A DNA stretch of 33,713 nucleotides from Nguyenibacter vanlangensis (GCF_013376155.1 NZ_JABXXP010000006.1:1-33713), one strand, 5' to 3'. Shown: positions 1 through 8,789, counted from the first letter of the stretch. The notes: generated from the letters alone by a model not told the origin. Program-made: numbers and translations.

Positions 1-381
1 CCGCGCAACCACCTGCTCAGCGAGGACCGCTCGGCCGGCGGCGGCGACGACCAGATCGGCAGCAGCGGCGTCAACGCCTATCTGTGGCGCGGCGCGATCG
101 ACACGCTGTCCTTCATGCCCTTCTCCTCGGCCGACGCCGTGGGCGGCGTGATCCTGACCGACTGGTACACCCCGCCGGCCACCCAGAACGAACGCTTCAA
201 GATCACCGCCTATATCCTGTCGCGCAACCTGCGCTCGGACGCGATCCGCATCTCGGTGTTCCGCCAGGTCTTCGCCGACGGCCAATGGACCGACACGCCC
301 GTCGCGCCCAACGTCGTCTCCGACATCACCTCCCGGATCCTGACGCGCGCGCGCCAGCTCCGCGCCGACGGCGGCAAGTAA
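1..381 (+). CDS. DUF3576 domain-containing (lipo)protein, 3' part
   Basis: The reading frame is open from the window edge to TAA at 379-381, so only the C-terminal 126 residues are present and the start lies outside. The text carries the pattern I associate with DUF3576 proteins: NAYLWRGAIDTLSFMP, then GGVILTDWY, NERFKITAYIL and a final DAIRISVFRQ stretch. DUF3576 proteins are usually small alphaproteobacterial envelope lipoproteins of unknown function; the signal peptide would be upstream and cannot be seen. The gene lies 70 bases before leuS on the same strand, and this DUF3576–leuS–lptE–holA order is, as I recall, common in alphaproteobacteria. Family assignment is by remembered motif only. 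The molecular role is unknown. Confidence 0.8.
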   Translation, partial: PRNHLLSEDRSAGGGDDQIGSSGVNAYLWRGAIDTLSFMPFSSADAVGGVILTDWYTPPATQNERFKITAYILSRNLRSDAIRISVFRQVFADGQWTDTPVAPNVVSDITSRILTRARQLRADGGK

Positions 382-451
382 GCCGCCCGTCCCGTTCGAC
401 CATAAGCCTCGACTATAAGATAAGGGGCCGCTCCGCCCCCGGACCGCAGAC

Positions 452-3064
452 ATGACCGAGAATACGCCCGCCTCCTACGATTTCCGCACGGCCGAGCCGC
501 GATGGCAGGCGGAATGGGACCGAGCGGGCGCCTTCGACGTCCCCGACGTCCCCCCCGCCGACCGCCCGAAATATTACGTGCTCGAGATGTTCCCCTACCC
601 GTCGGGACAGCTCCACATGGGTCATGTCCGCAACTACACGCTGGGCGACGTGGTGGCGCGCTACAAGCGCGCCCGCGGCTATTCCGTGCTCCATCCCATG
701 GGGTGGGACGCGTTCGGCCTGCCGGCGGAAAACGCGGCGCGCGAACGCGGCGTCCATCCCCAGACCTGGACGCTGGACAATATCGCCGCGATGCGCGGCA
801 CGCTGAAGCGGCTCGGCTTCTCCTTCAACTGGGACCGCGAGATCGCCACCTGCCTGCCCGACTATTACGGCAAGCAGCAGAAGCTGTTCCTGGACATGCT
901 GCGCGCCGGCCTGGTCGAACGCCGCGAAAGCTGGGTCAACTGGGACCCGGTGGACCATACCGTGCTGGCGAACGAACAGGTGGTCGACGGCCGCGGCTGG
1001 CGCTCGGGCGCGCTGATCGAAAAGAAGCAATTGTCGCAGTGGTTCCTGCGCATCACCAAATTCGCGCCCGAACTGCTCGACGGCCTGTCCCACCTGCCCC
1101 GCTGGCCCGAGCGCGTGCGCGCCATGCAGGAACGCTGGATCGGCCGCTCGGTCGGCGCACGGGTCCGCTTCGCGCTGCACGCCCCCCCGCCGGGCTTCGA
1201 TACCGACCTGGATTCGGTCGAAATCTTCACCACCCGTCCCGACACGCTGTTTGGCATGTCCTTCCTGGCGGTCGCGGCCGACCATCCCCTGGCCGCCAAG
1301 GTGGCGCAGACCAATCCCGACGCCGCCGCCTTCATCGCCGAATGCCGCCGCCTGGGCACGTCCGAGGAAGCGATCGAAACCGCCGAGAAGCGCGGCTTCG
1401 ACACCGGGCTGCGCGTCGCGCACCCCTTCATGCCCGATCGCAGCTTCCCGGTCTGGATCGCCAATTTCGTGCTGATGGAATACGGCACCGGCGCAATCTT
1501 CGGCTGCCCCTCCGGCGACCAGCGCGATCTCGATTTCGCCAATAAATACAATCTGTTAGTCACGCCGGTCATCCTTCCGCCGGGCGCTGAAAACACAACT
1601 TTCTCCATAACGGATAAAGCCTGGGACGGCGACGGCACCCTCATCAATTCCGGCTTCCTCGACGGCCTCGACAGCACCACCGCCAAAGCCGAAGCCATCG
1701 CCCGCCTCGAAGCCATGGGCGTCGGCCGCGGCGTGGTCAATTGGCGCCTGCGCGACTGGGGCATCTCCCGCCAGCGCTACTGGGGCTGCCCGATTCCCGT
1801 CATCCACTGCCCCGCCTGCGGCGCGATCCCGGTCCCCGACGCGCACCTGCCCGTCGTCCTGCCGGAAGACGTCACGTTCGACCGCCCCGGCAACCCGCTG
1901 GACCATCACCCGACCTGGAAACACGTCGCCTGTCCGAACTGCGGCGCCGACGCGACGCGCGAGACGGACACGTTCGATACGTTCGTCGACAGTTCGTGGT
2001 ATTTCGCGCGCTTCACCGCCCCGCACGCCGCAACCCCCACGGTGCAAGGCGCCGCCGATGGCTGGCTGCCGGTCGATCAATATATCGGCGGCATCGAGCA
2101 TGCGATCCTGCACCTGCTCTACGCCCGCTTCTTCACCCGCGCGATGCATGAAACCGGCCATGTCGGCCTGAACGAGCCGTTCAACGGACTGTTCACCCAG
2201 GGCATGGTGAACCACGAAAGCTATCGCGACGCCGACGGTCAATGGCTGTATCCGGACGAGGTCGAACGCACCGCCGACGGCGCAAAACGCCGCGACACCG
2301 GCGCACCCGTCACGATCGGCCGCGTCGAGAAAATGTCCAAATCCAAGCGCAACACGGTGGCACCGGTCGCGATCATCGAACGCTTCGGCGCCGACACCGC
2401 GCGCTGGTTCGTCCTGTCCGACAGCCCGCCGGACCGCGACATGGAATGGACCGAGGCCGGCGTGTCAGGGGCCGCACGCTTCCTGCAGCGTTTGTACCGC
2501 ACCGTCCGCCAGGTTGCCGAAACGGTCCCGGCGGCGAACGCCGTCATTCCCCCCTCGGCGGCAGCCGACGCATTGCGCCGCACCACCCACCGCACCATCG
2601 CCGCGGTAACCGAGGCGCTGGAAGGCTTTGCGATCAATGTCGCGGTGGCGCGCCTGCACGAGCTGACATCGGCTCTGGCCGATTCCGAACGCGCCGCGCA
2701 AGACGAAGGCATGGACCATGCCCGCCGGGAAGCCGCATGCGCGCTCTGCCTATTGACCGCGCCTATGGTCCCCCATCAGGCGGAAGAGATGCTGGCCCTG
2801 CTGGAACCCGGACAAGCACCCGCGGTCAACCGCGCCTGGCCGATCGCCGAGCCTGAATTGCTGGTGGCACGCCAGGTCACGATCGCGGTACAGATCATGG
2901 GCAAGTTACGCGGAACCGTGGACGCCGCGCCGGACGCTCCAGCCGATGACGTCATCACGCTGGCCGAGAACGAACCCAACGTCGCACGGCTTCTGGAAGG
3001 CAAGCGTATCGTCAAGCGTATCCATGTGCCGAACCGGATCATCAATTTCGTAGTCGCGGGCTGA
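452..3064 (+). CDS. leuS: Leucyl-tRNA synthetase (class I)
   Basis: The enzyme charges tRNA-Leu with leucine in the cytoplasm, using ATP. At 870 residues it has the normal bacterial LeuRS length. The class I nucleotide-binding signature appears as HMGH at residues 55-58 inside [14 protein letters not shown], and the second signature KMSKS is at 627-631. The inserted CP1 editing domain is visible through its threonine-rich motif TTRPDT at 260-265. Two CxxC pairs near residues 453-500 (CPACG and CPNCG) look like a zinc-binding insertion. The C-terminal anticodon-binding and tail domains are intact. The ATG at 452 is the first sensible start. lptE begins 4 bases after the stop, so leuS, lptE and holA probably form one transcription unit. 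Confidence 0.98.
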   Translation: MTENTPASYDFRTAEPRWQAEWDRAGAFDVPDVPPADRPKYYVLEMFPYPSGQLHMGHVRNYTLGDVVARYKRARGYSVLHPMGWDAFGLPAENAARERGVHPQTWTLDNIAAMRGTLKRLGFSFNWDREIATCLPDYYGKQQKLFLDMLRAGLVERRESWVNWDPVDHTVLANEQVVDGRGWRSGALIEKKQLSQWFLRITKFAPELLDGLSHLPRWPERVRAMQERWIGRSVGARVRFALHAPPPGFDTDLDSVEIFTTRPDTLFGMSFLAVAADHPLAAKVAQTNPDAAAFIAECRRLGTSEEAIETAEKRGFDTGLRVAHPFMPDRSFPVWIANFVLMEYGTGAIFGCPSGDQRDLDFANKYNLLVTPVILPPGAENTTFSITDKAWDGDGTLINSGFLDGLDSTTAKAEAIARLEAMGVGRGVVNWRLRDWGISRQRYWGCPIPVIHCPACGAIPVPDAHLPVVLPEDVTFDRPGNPLDHHPTWKHVACPNCGADATRETDTFDTFVDSSWYFARFTAPHAATPTVQGAADGWLPVDQYIGGIEHAILHLLYARFFTRAMHETGHVGLNEPFNGLFTQGMVNHESYRDADGQWLYPDEVERTADGAKRRDTGAPVTIGRVEKMSKSKRNTVAPVAIIERFGADTARWFVLSDSPPDRDMEWTEAGVSGAARFLQRLYRTVRQVAETVPAANAVIPPSAAADALRRTTHRTIAAVTEALEGFAINVAVARLHELTSALADSERAAQDEGMDHARREAACALCLLTAPMVPHQAEEMLALLEPGQAPAVNRAWPIAEPELLVARQVTIAVQIMGKLRGTVDAAPDAPADDVITLAENEPNVARLLEGKRIVKRIHVPNRIINFVVAG

Positions 3065-3068
3065 CCGA

Positions 3069-3818
3069 ATGAATGGCTCCTTCCGCCTCCGCCCATCCTC
3101 CCCTTGCCGTGCAGCCCGCACGGGGGTTGTGGCTGCGGCCGTTCTCGGACTGGGCGGATGCGGGTTCCAGCCGCTTTACGGATCATCCGATACCCATCCG
3201 ATGGCCGGAGGCACCATTCCTCAGAAGCTGCAGCAAGTTTATGTCGCCAGTATCCCCGAACGATACGGGCAGGAATTACGGCTGTTCCTGCAGCAGGACA
3301 TGGCCGGTGCGGAGGCAGAGAATCCCAGTCTCTACACGCTTCGCGTCAGTTCCTACGTGATGAACGAGGCCATCGACATCCACCAGGACAACACGTCCGG
3401 CCGTACGCGGGCTACCGCCCATGCACACTGGGCACTCTACACGGTCGCCCCCAGCCCAGTGCTGCTGACGCAAGGCGATGCCCAGACGGTAGACGGCGAG
3501 AACGAGACGTTCGAACAATATTTCGCCCAAAACCTGAACCAGGCGACCCTGGGGCGGCGTGTTGCCAATACGATCGCCGATCGCATTACCCAACAGGTGG
3601 CGATCTGGTTCCGCACCCACGCTCAGCCAGCGCAGCGCGTGGCGGCGCCACGCCCCGTCTATATCGATCCGACGGTCATGCCGAATTCGAACAATGACTT
3701 CCCCGCGCAATCGGTAGGCGAGGACGGCATGCCCGCAGTCGCTATCGGCCGTTCTCAGCCCAACCCATCCGGCGCATCAGACGCCGAACCGCAAAACGGG
3801 ACGATCAACAGCCAGTGA
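3069..3818 (+). CDS. lptE: LPS-assembly lipoprotein LptE
   Basis: LptE is the outer-membrane lipoprotein that plugs the LptD barrel in the last step of lipopolysaccharide transport. The protein opens with a basic stretch, a hydrophobic signal core and a lipobox ending in LGGCGFQPLYG. Cys31 would be lipidated, and GCGFQPLYG is the usual start of mature LptE. The rest shows the expected alternating pattern of a small alpha/beta protein, and the C-terminal ~60 residues are Pro/Asn/Ser-rich and probably disordered. At 249 residues it is slightly longer than E. coli LptE because of that tail. It starts 4 bases after leuS, and its stop overlaps the holA start, which suggests translational coupling. 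Confidence 0.92.
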   Translation: MNGSFRLRPSSPCRAARTGVVAAAVLGLGGCGFQPLYGSSDTHPMAGGTIPQKLQQVYVASIPERYGQELRLFLQQDMAGAEAENPSLYTLRVSSYVMNEAIDIHQDNTSGRTRATAHAHWALYTVAPSPVLLTQGDAQTVDGENETFEQYFAQNLNQATLGRRVANTIADRITQQVAIWFRTHAQPAQRVAAPRPVYIDPTVMPNSNNDFPAQSVGEDGMPAVAIGRSQPNPSGASDAEPQNGTINSQ

Positions 3819-4831
3819 AGATCGACGCCCGCTCGGTCGCGCGTATCCTGCGTGAACCTGGTGCATTGCGTGCCATCCTGCTGCACGGCGACGACATCGG
3901 CCTGATCCGCGAACGCGCCCGCCAAGCGGCGACGGCTATTGCGCCACAGTTGGACGACCCGTTCCGTGTCGTTATTCTAGACCGCGATGCGCCAGAAAGG
4001 CTTGAAGAGGAAATCTTCGCCCTGTCTTTGACCGGCGGCCGCCGAGTCATCTGGATTCGCGAAGGCGGCGATTCCCTAGCCAACCCACTGAAAACCAGCC
4101 TGTCCCAGTCGTCGGATACGCTAGTCGTCATAGAAGCCCCCGGCCTGGCTGCACGCTCGCGTCTGCGCAGCCTGATCGAAGCCCATGCGCAATGCGCCGC
4201 GATCGGCTGCTATCCCGAGGAAGGACGCGCACTGGAAGCGTCAATCCGCCAGATGCTGGCCGAGGAAGATATCCGCATCAATCCCGACGCGCTTGCATGG
4301 TTTGCCAGTCAATTGGGCCCCGACCGCGCCGCCACACGGGGAGAGGTCGAGAAGTTGGTGCTCTATGCCGGCCGAGGCGGCCAGCTTTCACTGGACGATG
4401 TTCGGGCCTGCATCGGTGACGCAGCGGGAGTCTCACTTGAGGACGCAGCCTTCGCCGCCACTGTGGGCGATCGGGCCGGCGCCGATCTAGCGATCGAGCG
4501 TGCATTGGCCGAGGGAACGAGTCCGATTGCGATTGCACGTGCTTTACTATCGCACCTGCACCGGCTGCGCCGCGCCCGCATTGCCATGGATGGCGGTCAA
4601 AGCCGCGCAGACGCCATGCGCGCTCTGCGTCCTCCCGTCTTTTTCAAGCGCACCGAAGCGTTTGGCCAGGCCCTATCATTGTGGACTACCGACCGGCTGA
4701 TGGAGGCCGCCATGCAAACCCTGGCCCTTGAGCGAGACTGCAAGCAAACCGGCGCACCGGATCTGACTCTCTGTCGACGCCATATCGCCCGTCTGGCGTC
4801 GACCGCCAGGCTGCCGCGCCGCGGACGCTAA
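3815..4831 (+). CDS. holA: DNA polymerase III subunit delta
   Basis: HolA is the delta subunit of the clamp loader, which opens the beta sliding clamp during replication. The 338-residue length matches the family. The N-terminal part (HGDDIGLIRERARQ, then DDPFRVVILD) is the degenerate AAA+ domain, and IWIREGGD is typical delta text. The C-terminal collar domain follows, with FKRTEAFGQAL and a closing leucine-rich helix. The start is a GTG at 3815 whose bases overlap the lptE stop (GTGA), a coupled arrangement that supports this choice over later starts. Placement directly after lptE is frequent in Proteobacteria. Confidence 0.93.
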   Translation: MKIDARSVARILREPGALRAILLHGDDIGLIRERARQAATAIAPQLDDPFRVVILDRDAPERLEEEIFALSLTGGRRVIWIREGGDSLANPLKTSLSQSSDTLVVIEAPGLAARSRLRSLIEAHAQCAAIGCYPEEGRALEASIRQMLAEEDIRINPDALAWFASQLGPDRAATRGEVEKLVLYAGRGGQLSLDDVRACIGDAAGVSLEDAAFAATVGDRAGADLAIERALAEGTSPIAIARALLSHLHRLRRARIAMDGGQSRADAMRALRPPVFFKRTEAFGQALSLWTTDRLMEAAMQTLALERDCKQTGAPDLTLCRRHIARLASTARLPRRGR

Positions 4832-4854
4832 TGCTTCCTACGGTCGCACGACGC

Positions 4855-4883
4855 TTGCCCTCACCTCATCGATCGGCTACAAA
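4855..4883 (+). promoter_or_regulatory. Probable sigma-70 promoter of the tRNA-Arg gene
   Basis: TTGCCC at 4855-4860 and TACAAA at 4878-4883 are separated by exactly 17 bases. Each matches 4 of 6 consensus bases for -35 and -10. Transcription would begin about 4889-4891, only a few bases before the mature 5' end of the tRNA at 4895, as is usual for tRNA promoters. This is pattern matching only. Confidence 0.5.
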
Positions 4884-4894
4884 AAACCAAGTGT

Positions 4895-5194
4895 GTCCGC
4901 GTAGCTCAGCAGGATAGAGCACAGGATTCCTGGTTCAAATTGGGCGTCATGACGGGAAACCCCATGACGGATCCGCTCAAATTCGGGGAACGCTCTGACC
5001 GTGCGTCGTGCCAATCCCGAGCCAAGCCCGGCTTTGCCGGGACGGTGTAGAGACTGGACGGGCGGCGCCTGTCGGCCTTTGGGCCTATGGCGAAGGGACA
5101 GTCCAGACCACGAACGCCATCACCGATGGCGGCGGTGAAAGCCGAAGTGGGATGAATCCTGGGGCCGTGGGTTCGAATCCCGCCGCGGACACCA
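4895..5194 (+). tRNA. tRNA-Arg (anticodon CCU), split by an intron
   Basis: The two exons are 4895-4931 and 5155-5194. Joined, they give a full cloverleaf. The acceptor stem is GTCCGCG with CGCGGAC. The D arm is GCTC/GAGC. The anticodon stem is CAGGA/TCCTG around the loop TTCCTAA, with anticodon CCT at 4929-4931. The variable loop is GGGCC, and the T arm is GTGGG-TTCGAAT-CCCGC. A73 and an encoded CCA end the gene at 5194. The intron sits directly after the third anticodon base, the site known for group I introns in bacterial tRNA-Arg(CCU) and tRNA-Ile(CAU). This tRNA reads the rare AGG codon. It is easily missed by gene finders because of the insertion. Confidence 0.95.
4932..5154 (+). ncRNA. 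Group I self-splicing intron (IC3-like) in tRNA-Arg(CCU)
   Basis: This 223-nt intron lies between anticodon base 36 and base 37. The 5' exon ends in U (4931) and the intron ends in G (5154), as group I rules demand. P1 can form between exon CCU plus GGU and the internal guide ending in GGG at about 4941-4944, with the required U·G wobble at the splice site. P2 is a clear hairpin, CGTCATG...CATGACG, with a GAAA loop. P7 can form between GACTG (5052-5056) and CAGTC (5099-5103). Core stretches such as CAAATTCGGGGAA, GAGCCAAGCC and GGTGTAGAGACTGGACGG closely resemble my memory of the Azoarcus tRNA-Ile intron. No homing endonuclease is encoded. Introns at this position are established in Agrobacterium tRNA-Arg(CCU). 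Confidence 0.93.
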
Positions 5195-5231
5195 CACTTT
5201 CTTCAAAGTGTTCTGCTGTTATTTGTTTTTT
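5194..5231 (+). terminator. Probable terminator of the tRNA-Arg gene
   Basis: A 7-bp stem, ACACTTT / AAAGTGT (5194-5200 with 5205-5211), has a CTTC loop. It is followed after about 10 bases by the T-rich run ATTTGTTTTTTG. The stem begins at the last base of the encoded CCA. The T-run is a little far from the stem, so this is a moderate call. Confidence 0.45.
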
Positions 5232-5400
5232 GATGTCGGCATCGCGCCTTAGTGTAACCGTTTCTCGGCGCAAAAAAGCCGGTGATCGAGGCGTTTCTCC
5301 GTGGACACACAGGACGGAAGCTGTTTTGGTCAAATCAAGTGTGACGACGGCAACGCCTCTGAGGTATTTATGGCGGTGAGTTGGAGAGTTGGCTGACGCC

Positions 5401-6015
5401 ATGAACATTCAAAAAAAAAACAACGTCTGCTCGCCGGTCCGACTGTTTGACAATCCCTGGCTCGAACGACTGACTTTCATTTCGTTTACGACTTTCCTGG
5501 CCGTATGGTTGCCGATCGTGTTGACGGTCTGCATCGGCGCAATATGGCATGCACGCTCCATGTCATCGTTTATCGCGCTCGGCCTTCTCGGGCTGATGAC
5601 ATGGTTTTTGTTCGAATATTGCGTGCATCGTTTTCTTTTTCATTTCAAAGCCAGAACTCCAAAAGGAAAAACGTTCATATTCCTAGTGCATGGCAACCAC
5701 CACGCCCAACCGAACCACCCGTTGCGAAGCCTGATGCCCTTCGGCGCCTCGCTTCCCCTGGCCGTGGTCCTTGGAGCGCTGGTCGTCGGAGCTGCCGGTC
5801 TGGAACACGGGCTCGATTTCCTGTCAGGTTTCCTGGCGGGCTATGTCTGTTATGACGTGACGCACTACGCATGCCATCATTTCAAGGCTCAGAACAAGAT
5901 CTTCATGATGATCAAGCGTCATCATTTGCTTCATCATTATCAAGACCCAGACATGAATCACGCGATTTCACTGCCCATTCTGGATAAGATATTCTTCACG
6001 CTTCATAAAAAATAA
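5401..6015 (+). CDS. Fatty acid hydroxylase superfamily (FA2H/Scs7-like) membrane enzyme
   Basis: This is a di-iron membrane hydroxylase. Its histidine boxes are HRFLFH (76-81), HGNHH (97-101), HYACHH (155-160) and HHLLHH (174-179), in the order and spacing of the PF04116 superfamily. The text YDVTHY...HH and HHxxHH resembles eukaryotic fatty-acid 2-hydroxylase (FA2H/Scs7) more than sterol desaturases. Membrane segments lie near residues 25-48, 56-72 and 115-150. A role in 2-hydroxylating acyl chains of sphingolipids or lipid A is plausible, because acetic acid bacteria make 2-hydroxy fatty acids; this is inference. ATG 5401 is preferred; a GGAG lies 14 bases upstream, and an in-frame TTG at 5389 is the alternative. 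An A10 run occupies codons 4-7, and gain or loss of one A would end translation early. Confidence 0.82.
   Translation: MNIQKKNNVCSPVRLFDNPWLERLTFISFTTFLAVWLPIVLTVCIGAIWHARSMSSFIALGLLGLMTWFLFEYCVHRFLFHFKARTPKGKTFIFLVHGNHHAQPNHPLRSLMPFGASLPLAVVLGALVVGAAGLEHGLDFLSGFLAGYVCYDVTHYACHHFKAQNKIFMMIKRHHLLHHYQDPDMNHAISLPILDKIFFTLHKK
5411..5420 (+). repeat. A10 homopolymer tract within codons 4-7 of the hydroxylase
   Basis: Ten consecutive A bases follow ATGAACATTC. Deleting one A leads to TGA at what is now 5481-5483 (codon 28 of the shortened frame). Adding one A leads to TGA after CCGACTGTT. Both were read by hand. The tract is therefore positioned like a phase-variation switch. Confidence 0.85.
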
Positions 6016-6053
6016 ATAGAAACCACGACGCAACGCCATAAGCCCACACATTG

Positions 6054-7235
6054 ATGACCACGAACGTCGACCCCGATTCTCTCATATGGCTCGACGGACG
6101 CAATTATGGCCGAAAAGGCGGAACCGGTGTTGCGACATACGCCACGGCGCTTGCCGACGCTCTTGTCGCGATGAACATGCCCCCGTCCATCCTGCTGGAA
6201 CAGGAAGAACCTGCCCGCTCTTCCGGGCGTACGACGCCCCTGCCCCTTCTGCGGGCACTCCACGCACGACCGACCGTGCGGCGCCTCGGTCCCACGTCGC
6301 TGCTCAGCCGTGATCTATATCGAAGCGCCCATGTCCATTTCGGATTGCGCCGCCGTTTCATGCCACTGCGCACGCCACATCCGCCGCGAATGATCCATTG
6401 GACCTATCCCCTTCCTCTGCATTTGGAGGGGGCCCTGAACATAACCACCATCCATGACCTGATCCCTCTCACTCATCCGCACCTGACCGGCATCGACTCC
6501 AAGCGCTTCCGGCGGCTGATCAACGAAGCCGTCACACGGGCGGATGCGATCATTACGGTTTCGGAAACCGTCAGGCGGCAAATCATCGAACGGCTGGGCA
6601 CCTCTCCCGACAAAATCACAAATCTGTCTCAGCCCGTGGAATTTTCGACAGATCAATTGACCCAAATCGCCGGGGTCCCCCCGATCGCCGCGGACGGGGC
6701 GTTCATCTTTGTCGGACGCATTGAGGCGCGCAAGAATATCGACCGCCTGCTGAAGGCACATGCCCGGTCGAGAACGCGCACGCCGCTCATCCTGATCGGG
6801 CCCGATGGGGATGACGCTCCGGACCTGTCATCCCGTGCTCCGACAAGCACCGTCATTCGTATTCCATGGATTGACCGGATCGGTCTGCTGCGCACGCTCA
6901 TGGGGGCCAAGGCTCTTCTGTTCCCGTCCCTTGCGGAGGGCTTCGGCCTTCCTATCCTCGAAGCGATGGCGCTTGGCACGCCCGTCATGACGTCGCGGGG
7001 CGGAGCAACGGAGGAAATCGGGGGCGATGCCGCGCTGCTGGTCGATCCGTATGATATCGATGCCATGGCGGACGCAATCGCGCGGCTGGATACGCCCACG
7101 AAAGACGGCGGCCTGCCGCGGTCCCTGATCGCCAAGGGACATGCACGCCGCAGAGCGTTCTCTCGAGAGAATTTCCGCAACGCGCTCGGCACGTTCTATC
7201 GACAAATCGGCTTCGATCGCGATGCAGGCCAATGA
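6054..7235 (+). CDS. GT4-family glycosyltransferase
   Basis: This is a retaining GT-B glycosyltransferase that would transfer a sugar from a nucleotide donor to the growing surface polysaccharide at the cytoplasmic face. The N-terminal acceptor domain has the glycine-rich GGTGVATYATAL. The donor domain has FVGRIEARKNIDRLL and the E-x7-E motif in EGFGLPILEAMALGTP, followed by TSRGGATEEIGGDAALLVDP. There is no membrane segment. Length is 393 residues from the ATG at 6054; a TTG directly before it is a less likely start. It is a paralogue of the gene at 13312-14625, sharing HWTYPLP, HDL(I/V)PL and the terminal DPYD block. Sugar specificity cannot be read from the sequence. Confidence 0.88.
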   Translation: MTTNVDPDSLIWLDGRNYGRKGGTGVATYATALADALVAMNMPPSILLEQEEPARSSGRTTPLPLLRALHARPTVRRLGPTSLLSRDLYRSAHVHFGLRRRFMPLRTPHPPRMIHWTYPLPLHLEGALNITTIHDLIPLTHPHLTGIDSKRFRRLINEAVTRADAIITVSETVRRQIIERLGTSPDKITNLSQPVEFSTDQLTQIAGVPPIAADGAFIFVGRIEARKNIDRLLKAHARSRTRTPLILIGPDGDDAPDLSSRAPTSTVIRIPWIDRIGLLRTLMGAKALLFPSLAEGFGLPILEAMALGTPVMTSRGGATEEIGGDAALLVDPYDIDAMADAIARLDTPTKDGGLPRSLIAKGHARRRAFSRENFRNALGTFYRQIGFDRDAGQ

Positions 7236-7262
7236 ATTATTGATCAAACATGAGCCGTTTCG

Positions 7263-8708
7263 TCAGGCCATTCTACCCATCACCAAATCCAAGATCAGAC
7301 GATGCAGTTCCGCCGGGGTCAGCGCTTGTTCGCAAGGCTCCGCGCGGCGGCAATCCCCTCCGGAGCGCAGGACGACATACGGGGTGCCGCGCTCTTCGCC
7401 CGGAGAGAGCATTCCCCGGATAGACGGCCGGTGATCCCCAAAGAAAACCAGCAGATAGCTGCGCCCCGTCTTGTCCAATGCCGTCCGCAGTTCGTCCAGC
7501 ATCCGGTCGCTGTTCGCAAGATGGCCAAGATAGGACGCCAGCGATTCACGCGCGCTGCGTCCCGGCCACGGTCCATGATTTTCCATCGTGACGGCATAGA
7601 AGAAAGACGGTTCCGTGGCCGTCTCAACAAGATGGCTGAGATAAGCCGCCACCGCCCGATCTTCGGGATAGGGCATGGCCGGGGACGCTACGTGGGGAAA
7701 CGCCTCTCGTCCGGCGACCTGAGAAAAGCCGATCCACGGCATGAGCCGGTCGCGGCGATAGAACGAGAGCGCGTGAGGGTGCACGAAAAACGTCCGATAG
7801 CCCACTTTGCTCAATCTATAAGGGAGAGCATATGCACGATCCCGCATTGCCGTCAGAAACGGATCATAACGGCGGAAACCCAATTCTTCTTCTGACCGCC
7901 CGAACAGCAATCCATATTCGGTTCGCATCGTATAGGCGCCGAAGCCGCTGACCAGGAGGTCCCCCTGGAAATCCGCATCGCGCCGTGCCCGCTCAAGCCC
8001 CGGTAACCGCATCGCCCGGTCGACCGCCGGGATCGGCAACCTGGTTGGATCCGCAAAGGATTCACACTGCACGACCACCACGATCTCTGTCGATGGTCGC
8101 TGCCCATGGTCGGCATCGCCGTGTTTCCCGTCACCGGGCGACGCCATGTCGGCCTGCCCCAGCCAGCGTCGCCAATAAAGAAACAGTATCGCCGGCAATC
8201 CCATGCGCACGATATCGGCCCTGAGATCAGGGATCGGCGCAAGCTTCTCCTCGGGGATCAGGGCCAGCGCGACCACGGAGAGCAGGAAGACCGCCAGCCC
8301 CTCCAGATGCGGCCGAAGCGCAAGGTTTACGGCACGGATCAGCAGTGCCGCGCCGACCGGCAGGGCCAGCAGAAAACCCAGCTTTAAATAGCCGGGCAGA
8401 GCGAAGGCGTAGAATTGAGGCGCCTTCAGCAGGTTCAATCCCGCGACGATATCGGAGAAGACCACGGGCTCGCCCAACAGCGCAACCTTGATCCTTGAAC
8501 CGACCCGAACCGCGACGAGCAACAGAATGCTGACGGCGCTTCCGACCGAGGATGCCCCCGTCACCGCAAGTCCGGCCGACCAGAATATCGCGCAGATCAG
8601 GCAATCGATGATCAGCCGCCAAACCAAGAACCGTCCCGCCCTCAGGCGGGTCCCGAACAGCTCCACGAAACAGAATATGACGGCGGTACAAAAAAAAGCC
8701 AATGCCAT
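7263..8708 (-). CDS. LTA-synthase-like membrane sulfatase-fold enzyme (probable phosphoglycerol transferase)
   Basis: The N-terminal ~170 residues hold about five hydrophobic segments. The extracytoplasmic domain belongs to the alkaline phosphatase/sulfatase superfamily, close to LtaS and OpgB. Expected metal and catalytic residues are visible: Glu216 in VQCESF, a nucleophile candidate Thr260 in YTMRTEY (aligning with the catalytic Thr of LtaS), and Asp425-His426 in FFGDHRP. Such enzymes move glycerol phosphate (or phosphoethanolamine) from a phospholipid onto a glycan outside the inner membrane. The frame runs up to a TTG at 8885, but the ATG at 8708 is the first ATG and precedes the first membrane helix, giving 481 residues. 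A T8 run lies in codons 4-7. The gene is convergent with the GT4 gene and divergent from kpsC. The substrate is inferred from neighbouring glycerol-phosphate genes. Confidence 0.82.
   Translation of the reverse strand: MALAFFCTAVIFCFVELFGTRLRAGRFLVWRLIIDCLICAIFWSAGLAVTGASSVGSAVSILLLVAVRVGSRIKVALLGEPVVFSDIVAGLNLLKAPQFYAFALPGYLKLGFLLALPVGAALLIRAVNLALRPHLEGLAVFLLSVVALALIPEEKLAPIPDLRADIVRMGLPAILFLYWRRWLGQADMASPGDGKHGDADHGQRPSTEIVVVVQCESFADPTRLPIPAVDRAMRLPGLERARRDADFQGDLLVSGFGAYTMRTEYGLLFGRSEEELGFRRYDPFLTAMRDRAYALPYRLSKVGYRTFFVHPHALSFYRRDRLMPWIGFSQVAGREAFPHVASPAMPYPEDRAVAAYLSHLVETATEPSFFYAVTMENHGPWPGRSARESLASYLGHLANSDRMLDELRTALDKTGRSYLLVFFGDHRPSIRGMLSPGEERGTPYVVLRSGGDCRRAEPCEQALTPAELHRLILDLVMGRMA
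8690..8697 (-). repeat. Homopolymer tract (A8 on +, T8 in the coding strand) near the start of the phosphoglycerol transferase
   Basis: Eight identical bases fall in codons 4-7 after the chosen ATG at 8708 (reading ALAFFC). As in the hydroxylase gene, slippage here would shift the frame at the very start of the protein. Confidence 0.75.
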
Positions 8709-8789
8709 CAGATCATATCCACGAAGTTGACGTAACGAAATTCTTGCATTTTTATTTTTCTGCGATGACTGCCATACATAAAACTGTCC

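Noticed and set aside
413-1423. Long minus-strand open frame opposite leuS
   Set aside because: Its composition is Gly/Arg/His-rich with no known motif, and the plus strand encodes intact LeuRS. It is a GC-driven shadow.
5155-5194. tRNA 3' end as an attachment site for an integrated island
   Set aside because: I searched by eye for a second copy of the 3' exon (GTTCGAATCCCGC) in the window and found none. No integrase gene is present.
5008-5379. Open frames over the tRNA-Arg region on both strands
   Set aside because: They run through the group I intron and tRNA exon, which explain the sequence. No ribosome site or family motif is present.
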